Source: Methanoculleus sp. (GTDB taxonomy: Archaea > Halobacteriota > Methanomicrobia > Methanomicrobiales > Methanoculleaceae). From it: DNA of 5,905 nucleotides. The first letter of the stretch is position 1. Every line of letters begins with the position of its first letter. Below are positions 1 through 4,811 of this stretch, one piece after another. The translations under genes and the position numbers were made by a program. The stretch is from contig JALNXI010000132.1 of the NCBI GenBank assembly GCA_023230425.1, forward strand, positions 1 through 5,905. Direction: 5' to 3'. Under the pieces are notes generated by a model that searched no databases, was not told the DNA's origin, and saw only the letters and a list, made by a program, of their open reading frames with translations.

Positions 1-360
1 CAGGAATCGCCCTTCCTCATGTTCAGCGAAGTGTCCTGTGAGCATTTTCACTTCATGCACGCCAAAACCCGGATAGGGTTCATTCAGGAGCGTTCCCTGG
101 AATGATGTGTCATCGCCCGGCAGGTCTTCCAGGCGGATCCAGACTCCTTCAGGGATCGTTTCCTGGTCTTTTGAGCAAAGGATCACCGAGACATCGTCAA
201 AATACCCGGGAGCCCTGAACCTGTCGAGGTCAACCATTTTTCTTACATAGGTCCACTGCGCTTCGATCTTTTCCCACATGTCGCATATCTGCCCGATATT
301 GTAATTTCCATCGTTGCGTTTATCAATCAAACTCAGGGCATAATCCCGGGTAGTGGGGTT
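1..360 (-). pseudogene. C-terminal continuation of the frameshifted membrane protein gene (partial, -1 frame)
   Basis: This frame is open for 120 codons from just after a TAA at 363-361 to the window edge, with no obvious start codon or ribosome site of its own. The first 40 residues (NPTTRDYALSLI, then NDGNYNIGQICDMWEKI and QWTYV) resemble the helical entry segment of archaeal transglutaminase-like proteins. The next part, with RFRAPGYFDDVSVI and EGVWIRLEDLPGDD, looks like a beta-rich domain that I do not recognise. The catalytic GDCDD-type cysteine motif that would follow WTYV in a transglutaminase is not present within the visible part. The codons read as real protein, so the frame was under selection until recently or the break is a sequencing error. 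The gene continues off the left edge, so its end and full domain content are unseen. Confidence 0.55.
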
Positions 361-845
361 TTATAGTCCATCGCTTCGACGACTTTTGAAGCTTGGGTTT
401 CCCAGTGTGATGCAACAGACGCGGAGGTAGCCTTTGGGGTTGCCGTCCCTGCAGCAACCACTGACGGAGCAGAGGTACCGATATCAAACTTGGTGTAACC
501 GAGTTCGCTCACTGCTACCGCCCCGACCCCGGCAGCGACGAGGAAGATCAACACATATGCGAGAATGGACTTCCATCCCCCTGACCGCGGTGGCGGTTCA
601 CACTGCGGATAATCCGGCTCCTCCTCCTCTTCATCATCAGGCAAGTCCACCGGGTCACCCAGGAAAGCACCATGCAATTCGTACAACTGGTCTTCAAGCC
701 AGATATACTCCTGTCCGCCTATCACGCAGTGGTAAGCATTTTCAACGTCATACCTCTCCCCGTTAATGCAGATAGACTCGTGCGGCACCGTGTAGGGTTC
801 GATATCATCAGAAATACAATGAATTGAGAATTGGACCGCCGTCAT
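333..845 (-). CDS. Membrane-anchored protein, N-terminal part of a frameshifted gene
   Basis: This reading frame of 170 residues starts at an ATG and has three visible parts. Residues 1-90 form a soluble N-terminal domain ending in an acidic run (about 70-79, mostly D and E) and a proline-rich stretch. Residues 91-113 are a single hydrophobic membrane segment (WKSILAYVLIFLVAAG onward). Residues about 124-146 are an Ala/Thr/Ser-rich linker, as expected for a stalk outside the membrane. The frame then reads VVEAMDYKTP and runs within six residues into a TGA at 335-333. The natural continuation lies in the -1 frame: joined there it reads KTPTTRDYALSLI, which matches the start of the helical module found in methanogen transglutaminase-like membrane proteins (family pattern recalled, not searched). 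I therefore see one gene covering 845 down past position 1, broken at a C4 run (355-358). A TATA-like element lies upstream at about 913-925. Function unknown; the N-terminal domain is not recognised. Confidence 0.6.
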   Translation of the reverse strand: MTAVQFSIHCISDDIEPYTVPHESICINGERYDVENAYHCVIGGQEYIWLEDQLYELHGAFLGDPVDLPDDEEEEEPDYPQCEPPPRSGGWKSILAYVLIFLVAAGVGAVAVSELGYTKFDIGTSAPSVVAAGTATPKATSASVASHWETQASKVVEAMDYKTPLPGIMP

Positions 846-911
846 ATAACCATTTACATTTGCGCGCGCGGCGTGAAAGTGTCGCGCTCCCTGCGTGAGG
901 CGGTTTGGATA

Positions 912-926
912 CCCATATATTTTCGA
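912..926. promoter_or_regulatory. Shared divergent promoter region (TATA/BRE)
   Basis: On the minus strand the sequence reads CGAAAATATATGG, a good archaeal BRE plus TATA box, which places a start near 893 and a leader of about 45 nt for the gene starting at 845. On the plus strand the same bases (CCATATATTTTCG) could give a start near 942, only two bases before the ATG at 944, making that mRNA nearly leaderless. Placement is by spacing only. Confidence 0.4.
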
Positions 927-943
927 GCATCGAGTTCCTCACC

Positions 944-1360
944 ATGGAAATTCCAGACCAGTTGATAGTCACGCTCCTTATTGGTCTCCTCCTTGCAGTA
1001 TTAGCGCAGGCGATCCTGTCGTATCGGGCATTTTATCAACATAAGGATGAGGTTCGGAATCATGTAGATGCAAAATCAGAGAACATCGTCAAATCGATAG
1101 AGAATTGGAATATAAAGAACGAGAATTGCAGCATCCGGATAGAGAACATATCCGCGCGGTTGCAATCCTTTGAAGACAAACAGGAGCGGGCCAACAAAGA
1201 TATCTGGAACAGGGCGGACCTGATGGAAAGAAGGATTCAGGACGATCTTTCCCAGTTAAAGAAAGATATATTAGTGCTACAGACAACATCTGAACTGTTG
1301 AGAGAAATAGGTCTCCGTGGATCGGACGATACTTACCTAAGGCAAGGAGGGAATAGGTGA
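944..1360 (+). CDS. Small N-terminally anchored coiled-coil protein, function unknown
   Basis: The protein has 138 residues from the ATG at 944. I chose this over a TTG at 905, which would lie upstream of the TATA-like element at 913-922 and be absent from the transcript. Residues 6-27 form one hydrophobic membrane helix (QLIVTLLIGLLLAVLAQAIL). The rest, about 35-123, is polar, rich in charged residues, Ile and Leu, with heptad-like spacing, so a long helix or coiled coil is likely. The C-terminal tail is short and polar. There is no catalytic motif. It is the first gene of a tight pair: its TGA overlaps the start of the next gene. The layout (anchor plus long helical rod) recalls small membrane scaffolds or phage spanin/holin-accessory proteins, but nothing shown here proves such a role. 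Codon use and GC are lower than in the core genes to the right, suggesting acquired DNA. Confidence 0.6.
   Translation: MEIPDQLIVTLLIGLLLAVLAQAILSYRAFYQHKDEVRNHVDAKSENIVKSIENWNIKNENCSIRIENISARLQSFEDKQERANKDIWNRADLMERRIQDDLSQLKKDILVLQTTSELLREIGLRGSDDTYLRQGGNR
1346..1350 (+). promoter_or_regulatory. Strong Shine-Dalgarno (GGAGG) for the downstream small gene
   Basis: GGAGG lies inside the last codons of the upstream gene, nine bases before the ATG at 1360 and six before an in-frame GTG at 1357. It supports independent or coupled translation initiation at the TGATG junction. Confidence 0.6.
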
Positions 1361-1575
1361 TGCCTCTGTCTCCCGAACAACTCGAAAGGATGCAGTACCT
1401 GCTTGGCAAGTCTCAGCACACTTCGCTGACACCGACAGAGCAGAATGAATTAAGGCGTTATGTTGTAGCGGAGAAGCCGGAGGCAAAGGACGTCACGTTT
1501 GAAACCGTGGTGACGTTAGGGCTAATCATCGTCGGCGCGTATCTCGTATACAAGTTTATCGAATCCACGGCCTGA
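1360..1575 (+). CDS. 71-residue C-terminally anchored membrane protein, function unknown
   Basis: The start is the ATG at 1360 within a TGATG junction with the preceding gene; a GTG one codon earlier (1357) is possible. Residues 1-40 are soluble and helical, with an SPEQLERMQYLLGKSQ segment and a TPTEQNELRRYVV segment. Residues about 48-65 are hydrophobic (VVTLGLIIVGAYLVYKF), followed by only six residues, so the protein looks tail-anchored or has a single C-terminal helix. The pairing of an N-anchored coiled-coil protein with a tail-anchored small protein, and the shared translation junction, suggest that the two act together at the membrane. I recognise no named family. A T-rich tract 40-55 bases downstream ends the operon. 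Confidence 0.6.
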   Translation: MPLSPEQLERMQYLLGKSQHTSLTPTEQNELRRYVVAEKPEAKDVTFETVVTLGLIIVGAYLVYKFIESTA

Positions 1576-1611
1576 AGACCGGCGTGCGTCCACCCTGTAA
1601 ACTTCCGCACT

Positions 1612-1631
1612 ACTTTTCACCTCCTTTTTTA
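1612..1631 (+). terminator. Probable T-tract terminator of the two-gene operon
   Basis: Two T runs (TTTT at about 1613-1616 and T6 at 1625-1630) lie 40-55 bases after the stop at 1575, within a C/T-rich stretch. Archaeal transcription ends at oligo-T runs without needing a hairpin. The stretch 1576-1745 otherwise shows only the GGGGTTAACCCC palindrome at 1659-1670 and a weak TATA-like TTTATCA at 1707-1713. Confidence 0.45.
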
Positions 1632-1745
1632 GTCGGTGAGGAGATCCCTTCCGCTCCCGGGGTTAACCCCCTCTGATAATCCCATACCCGACTGTGGCAC
1701 CCTCTCTTTATCATGGTCTAAACTGAGAGTTAGGATACCCGAATA

Positions 1746-1775
1746 TGTGCCCACACAGCGGCACATGTGGGCACA
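1746..1775. promoter_or_regulatory. Perfect 10-bp inverted repeat just upstream of the RHH gene (candidate operator or leader hairpin)
   Basis: The arms TGTGCCCACA (1746-1755) and TGTGGGCACA (1766-1775) are exact reverse complements, separated by 10 bases, so the arm centres are 20 bases apart, about two helical turns. The right arm directly abuts the ribosome site GGAGA at 1776-1780. This can be a DNA operator for a dimeric repressor or, if transcribed from the weak TATA-like box near 1709, an RNA stem that shields the ribosome site. Confidence 0.5.
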
Positions 1776-1788
1776 GGAGAAAAGAAAG

Positions 1789-2052
1789 ATGGGAAAGAGA
1801 GAAAACGCGAAAACGAGCGTTATCCATCGAATCCGAAAACCCCTCAAGGTTACGATCGACCCTAAGAATTACGAATATCTGAAGGAAATCGGCGTTAATG
1901 CGTCTCGATTGCTCGATAAGGCGATAAATGAACTCCGAAAGGTAACACGCCATGGATTGGCCTTAATCTCTCAAAAGGATGAAGAATCATGGGCTCGTCG
2001 TGATTCGAACACGAGATCTTCGCCGTGTGAAGGCGACGTCATAACCAGCTAG
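1789..2052 (+). CDS. Small ribbon-helix-helix/CcdA-like DNA-binding protein, 3' end runs into tRNA-Val
   Basis: The ATG at 1789 is preceded by GGAGA at 1776-1780 with good spacing, which fixes the start; frame upstream of it is unlikely to be coding. The protein would have 87 residues. Residues 1-17 are basic. Residues about 18-52 read KPLKVTIDPKNYEYLKEIG, then VNASRLLDKAINEL: a beta strand, a helix, a turn with N-A-S-R and a second helix, the layout of RHH antitoxin-type repressors such as CcdA. Such proteins bind DNA as dimers and often repress their own gene. The final residues (about 68-87, ARRDSNTRSSPCEG) are simply the antisense of tRNA-Val, so the native C-terminus may have been lost or replaced. 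No toxin gene fits between this gene and the tRNAs, so if it is an antitoxin it is an orphan. Function is inferred from the fold pattern only. Confidence 0.5.
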   Translation: MGKRENAKTSVIHRIRKPLKVTIDPKNYEYLKEIGVNASRLLDKAINELRKVTRHGLALISQKDEESWARRDSNTRSSPCEGDVITS

Positions 2053-2063
2053 ACCACGAGCCC
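1990..2063 (-). tRNA. tRNA-Val (anticodon CAC)
   Basis: A complete cloverleaf is read on the minus strand. The acceptor stem is GGGCTCG/CGAGCCC with discriminator A at 1990. The D arm begins GTCTAGCTGG. The anticodon stem TCGCC/GGCGA encloses loop TTCACAC with anticodon CAC, which reads GUG valine codons. The T arm is TCGTG-TTCGAAT-CACGA. Length is 74 nt and CCA is not encoded. It lies two bases after the tRNA-Gly and is presumably processed from the same precursor. Confidence 0.95.
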
Positions 2064-2065
2064 CA

Positions 2066-2136
2066 TGCATCGACCGGGAATTGAACCCGGGCTATTGGCT
2101 TGGAAGGCCAAAGTCATACCACTAGACCATCGATGC
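2066..2136 (-). tRNA. tRNA-Gly (anticodon UCC)
   Basis: A complete cloverleaf is read on the minus strand. The acceptor stem is GCATCGA/TCGATGC with discriminator A at 2066. The D arm is GTCTAGTGGTATGAC. The anticodon stem TTGGC/GCCAA encloses loop CTTCCAA with anticodon UCC, which reads GGA (and possibly GGG) glycine codons. The T arm is CCGGG-TTCAATT-CCCGG. Length is 71 nt, usual for tRNA-Gly, and CCA is not encoded. It is the first of two tandem tRNAs. Confidence 0.95.
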
Positions 2137-2171
2137 AATATACGATCTGCCTACATAGATTGGCGGTGCAG

Positions 2172-2189
2172 AATATTAAATATTGGGTG
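2172..2189 (-). promoter_or_regulatory. Probable promoter of the tRNA-Gly/tRNA-Val unit
   Basis: On the minus strand this reads CACCCAATATTTAATATT, an AT-rich TATA-like box in GC-rich surroundings, 36-48 bases upstream of the tRNA-Gly 5' end. The expected start near 2152 would leave a leader of about 15 nt for RNase P to remove. The 74-base gap between htpX and the tRNAs holds nothing else clear. Confidence 0.5.
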
Positions 2190-2210
2190 GTAGGGACCCC
2201 CAAGGCCGGG

Positions 2211-3095
2211 TCAGTATCCCCGTTGCTGTGCCTGCAGGTCCTCGAGGGCGGCCACACGCTTCTCGAGCGACGGGTGCGTGGAGAAGAGCTCCATCAGGGT
2301 GTTCCCGGAGAGCGCCGGTATGATGAAGAAGGCGTTTGCGCCCTCCACTTCCTGTTTCTTCTCCGCAGGGATGTAATCCATCCGCCCGCTGATCTTCTGG
2401 AGCGCCGATATCAGCGCCCGGGGGTTGTTTGTCAGGGCAGCGCTGCCCCGGTCTGCGGCAAACTCCCGGTAGCGGGAGAGAGCACGGGTGAGCAGGGTGC
2501 TCACGATCCAGACGATGATCGAGACGACGTAGACCAGGATCAGCGCGCCCATGTTGTTGTTGTCGCGGTTGCCGAAGAGCCCCATGAAGATCCAGTTGCG
2601 CATGATCAGGAAGGCGAGCATCGATATGAAACTCGCCATCGTCAGGGTCAGCATGTCCCGGTTCTTCACGTGCGACATCTCGTGGGCGAGCACCGCCTCG
2701 AGCTCAGCAGGGGTGAGCATCCGCATGATCGAGTCGGTCACCGCCACGACGGCATGGCTCGGGCTTCTCCCGGTCGCAAACGCGTTCGGCACCGGGGAGG
2801 GCATGACCCCGACCTGCGGTTTCGGGAGGTCTGCAGCGGTGGCGAGGCGCTCGATCATCCGGTGCAACTCCGGGTACTCGTCTTCTTCGACGATCCGGGT
2901 GCCGGTGCTCCAGAGCACCAGTTTATCGGAGAAGAAATACTGGAGGAACGCCATCCCGGCAGCTACCAGCAGGAGGAACTCAAAGGGGAATCCGAGGGCA
3001 TAGAGGACGCCCAGGAAGATCAGGTAGACTATGAGGAGCAGGAACGACGTTAAAAGCATCCTCATCGTGAGACCGAAGTCGCGCGTCCACTTCAT
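2211..3095 (-). CDS. htpX: HtpX-family membrane zinc metalloprotease
   Basis: This M48B protease of 294 residues is close to the usual HtpX length. It sits in the cytoplasmic membrane and cleaves misfolded or damaged membrane proteins. Two N-terminal membrane segments lie at about 13-33 and 37-55. The catalytic HEMSH motif (H138, E139, H142) supplies two zinc ligands and the general base, and the third ligand is E211 in RYREFAADR. Two further hydrophobic segments (about 152-173 and 183-203) separate these motifs, as in HtpX. The family's C-terminal STHPSLEKR is at 272-280, and PNAFATGR at 103-110 is also typical. The start has no Shine-Dalgarno, and a TATA-like box about 30-40 bases upstream predicts a nearly leaderless mRNA. 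It is divergent from thi4. All key residues are present, so it should be active. Confidence 0.95.
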   Translation of the reverse strand: MKWTRDFGLTMRMLLTSFLLLIVYLIFLGVLYALGFPFEFLLLVAAGMAFLQYFFSDKLVLWSTGTRIVEEDEYPELHRMIERLATAADLPKPQVGVMPSPVPNAFATGRSPSHAVVAVTDSIMRMLTPAELEAVLAHEMSHVKNRDMLTLTMASFISMLAFLIMRNWIFMGLFGNRDNNNMGALILVYVVSIIVWIVSTLLTRALSRYREFAADRGSAALTNNPRALISALQKISGRMDYIPAEKKQEVEGANAFFIIPALSGNTLMELFSTHPSLEKRVAALEDLQAQQRGY

Positions 3096-3121
3096 GACAG
3101 AGATCTATTGGACTGGATGCT

Positions 3122-3134
3122 ATTAAGATATATG
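3122..3134 (-). promoter_or_regulatory. Probable htpX promoter (TATA box)
   Basis: The minus strand reads CATATATCTTAAT. A start about 25 bases downstream falls near 3102, leaving a leader of under 10 nt before the ATG at 3095, which agrees with the absence of a ribosome site. The rest of the 139-base gap to thi4 has several CCGG motifs but no TPP riboswitch signature. Confidence 0.45.
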
Positions 3135-3234
3135 CCGGACTCTCTCCGGGCGCTCACGTCTGAACCGGTCTCCGGCGTATCCGGCACCACGCGCCAGTGC
3201 TCTTATCTCGTTGAGGCGATATAATAATGATTGG

Positions 3235-3999
3235 ATGACGCTCAACGAAGTGACCATCAGCAGGGCTATCCTCGAGGAGCAGCACAGGACATTCATCGAT
3301 TACCTCGATATGGACGCCGCCGTCATCGGCGGCGGGCCGTCGGGGCTCGCCTGTGCAGCGCTCCTCGGCGAGAGGGGTGCTCGGTGCGCACTCATCGAGA
3401 AGAAACTCAGTGTCGGCGGCGGCATGTGGGGCGGCGGGATGATGTTTCCCCGGATCGTCGTCCAGGAAGAAGCACGGCGGCTCCTCGACCGGTTCGGGAT
3501 CGCCTACCGGGAGTTCGAGCCGGGCTACTACGTCGCAAAATCGGTTGAAGCGGTCTCCAAACTCACCGCGGCAGCCTGCGATGCCGGTGTCGAGTTCTTC
3601 AACCTCACCACCGTCGAGGACGTCATGGTCAGGGGCGACGGCAGGGTCGGCGGTCTCGTCATCAACTGGACGCCGGTCGATATGGCCGGGCTGCACGTCG
3701 ACCCGCTCACCGTGGCCTGCACCTGCACCGTCGACGCGACCGGCCACGACGCCATGGTCGCCCGCATGATCGAGCGGAAAGGCGGCAGACTTCAGGTGAA
3801 GGGCGAGAGTTTCATGTGGGCCGAGCGCGCTGAGTCGCAGATCCTCGATCACACAAAAGAAGTCTTCCCCGGGCTCTTCGTCACCGGGATGGCGGCAAAC
3901 GCCGTTGCCGGTGAGTGCCGCATGGGTCCGATCTTCGGCGGGATGCTCCTCTCCGGGGAGCGGGCCGCAGAACTGGTCGCAGAGAGATTGGGCCGGTAA
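3235..3999 (+). CDS. thi4: Thi4, sulfide-dependent thiazole synthase (ADP-thiazole/thiamine synthesis)
   Basis: The protein has 254 residues. In methanogens this family makes the ADP-thiazole precursor of thiamine from NAD, glycine and free sulfide with iron; the same family has also been annotated as ribose-1,5-bisphosphate isomerase. The dinucleotide-binding motif is VIGGGPSG (30-37), followed by the acidic residue E55 ending the second strand. The GGGMWGGGMM loop is at 61-70, GLHVDP at 152-157 and GECRMGPIFGGM at 226-237. At the position where yeast Thi4 has its sacrificial cysteine (SCMDP) this protein has H154 (LHVDP), so it should be a true catalyst rather than a single-turnover enzyme. 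The start is the ATG at 3235 because MTLNEVTISRAI matches the conserved N-terminus; a TTG at 3211 adds eight unlikely residues. The next gene follows after 43 bases on the same strand. Confidence 0.93.
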   Translation: MTLNEVTISRAILEEQHRTFIDYLDMDAAVIGGGPSGLACAALLGERGARCALIEKKLSVGGGMWGGGMMFPRIVVQEEARRLLDRFGIAYREFEPGYYVAKSVEAVSKLTAAACDAGVEFFNLTTVEDVMVRGDGRVGGLVINWTPVDMAGLHVDPLTVACTCTVDATGHDAMVARMIERKGGRLQVKGESFMWAERAESQILDHTKEVFPGLFVTGMAANAVAGECRMGPIFGGMLLSGERAAELVAERLGR

Positions 4000-4006
4000 C
4001 ACTCCA

Positions 4007-4017
4007 GAACTATTTTT
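4007..4017 (+). promoter_or_regulatory. TATA-like element before the Bles03-like gene
   Basis: The AT-rich stretch ACTATTTTTAC sits in a GC-rich gap, and a start about 25 bases downstream would fall near 4035-4038, giving a leader of only a few bases before the ATG at 4043. It suggests the gene can be transcribed separately from thi4. Confidence 0.35.
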
Positions 4018-4042
4018 ACCGCCCCGGTGGTTACCAATAGGT

Positions 4043-4693
4043 ATGGAAGAGATCGATCCGGAGTCCCTGGCCGAGGTCGCATACGGGATCTTTGAGATCT
4101 TCCTCAACCGCGAACTCCGTGCCCGGGGTCCGCACCTGTTTGAACTTGTCGAGCAGGGAACCGATTTTGAAGCCGATCTCCGCGAGACCTTCGGGCGGTT
4201 CCGGGAGGATTATCCCGTGCTCGCCGAGGCGCTCCTCCGGCGGTTTGGGGAGATCAACGCGATCTACGCGCTTATCAAGGCTGGTGAGGGCGTTCTGCCC
4301 TCGAAGACGACCCGGATGTACTGGATCGTCCAGGACGCCCCCGGGCCCGCGGCGCGAGGCCTCGATGACGAGCAGGTGGGCAAATGGCTCATCTTCGTCC
4401 CCGCGGACGAGGCCGATGCTGCGTGGAAGAAGGTTCGGGATGAGACGGCGAGAGGAATGCTTGGGATATCCGCAAAAGTCAGCACCGCGAGGCCGAACCC
4501 TGACTCACGCGATGAGCGGTCGGTCATATACGTCTACACCCGGGATTGGGCGGACGAGGTGGACGTGATGCGGGTCCGCGAACGGCTTCGCGACCTCGGT
4601 TTTGCAGATCGGATCGGCTACAAGCGTAACATCGAGACCTATCGGGGCGAGTACAGCGAAGAGGGCAGAAGGGTCACCTATTACAGCGCCTGA
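4043..4693 (+). CDS. Bles03/UPF0696 (DUF1917)-like conserved protein
   Basis: The protein has 216 residues and is soluble, with no signal peptide or membrane segment. Residues 1-85 are mostly helical and charged. The conserved core begins near residue 86: SKTTRMYWIVQD (87-98), then GKWLIFVP (113-120), a helix with DAAWKKVRDE, then LGISAKVS (140-147), SVIYVYTRDW (160-169) and the ending DVMRVRERLRDLGF (174-187). The order of KW-FVP, D-W, LG-AKVS and VYT-D-DV resembles the Bles03 family (human C11orf68), which has an eIF4E-like fold and no established biochemical role. The assignment is by recalled pattern. The ATG at 4043 is preferred over upstream frame inside thi4; it has GGTGG 12 bases upstream and its own TATA-like element. 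It is convergent with rpl40e. No function can be given beyond possible nucleotide or RNA binding suggested by the fold. Confidence 0.65.
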   Translation: MEEIDPESLAEVAYGIFEIFLNRELRARGPHLFELVEQGTDFEADLRETFGRFREDYPVLAEALLRRFGEINAIYALIKAGEGVLPSKTTRMYWIVQDAPGPAARGLDDEQVGKWLIFVPADEADAAWKKVRDETARGMLGISAKVSTARPNPDSRDERSVIYVYTRDWADEVDVMRVRERLRDLGFADRIGYKRNIETYRGEYSEEGRRVTYYSA

Positions 4694-4730
4694 AAGGACG
4701 GGCTGCTCCTGCCCCCCACAACAGCACCTG

Positions 4731-4774
4731 AAAAAAGAGTATACCGGCTCCCGGCCCCGGCGTGACCGGGAGCC
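4731..4774 (-). terminator. Hairpin plus T6 tract ending the rpl40e transcript
   Basis: The arms GGCTCCCGG (4746-4754) and CCGGGAGCC (4766-4774) form a perfect 9-bp stem with an 11-base loop. Read on the minus strand the stem is followed ten bases later by TTTTTT (4736-4731), so it can end transcription from rpl40e. On the plus strand no T run follows, so it is less suited to the Bles03-like gene. Confidence 0.55.
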
Positions 4775-4811
4775 TCACCTGGATGTATAACGCGCGAGCG
4801 CTGCAGCGGCG

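Noticed and set aside
340..365. Canonical programmed -1 slippery heptamer at the frameshift
   Set aside because: The zero-frame codons are AAA ACC CCA, which do not fit X XXY YYZ; only a simple slip on the C run is possible, so recoding is not the first explanation.
1636..1788. Upstream extension of the RHH frame to a GTG at 1636
   Set aside because: The extra residues are proline- and serine-rich with no family resemblance and run through the palindrome and inverted repeat; the ATG at 1789 has a proper ribosome site.
1..1989. Second copy of the tRNA-Val 3' end as an attachment repeat
   Set aside because: I read through the left region for the tRNA 3' sequence and found no copy, so no attachment site pair is called.
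2195..2212. Hairpin GACCC/GGGTC at the htpX stop as terminator
   Set aside because: Only a 5-bp stem, with no T run after it on the minus strand; not enough to call.
2100..3053. Long plus-strand frame opposite htpX
   Set aside because: It is antisense to a clearly real HtpX gene, is full of charged low-complexity sequence with His, Glu and Arg typical of a GC-rich shadow, and starts inside tRNA-Gly.
3096..3234. TPP riboswitch in front of thi4
   Set aside because: None of the conserved riboswitch core elements (CUGAGA, ACCUGAUCUGGAU-like) can be seen in the 139-base gap.
3154..4107. Long minus-strand frame opposite thi4
   Set aside because: Antisense to a complete Thi4 with all motifs; the length comes from GC-rich codon bias.
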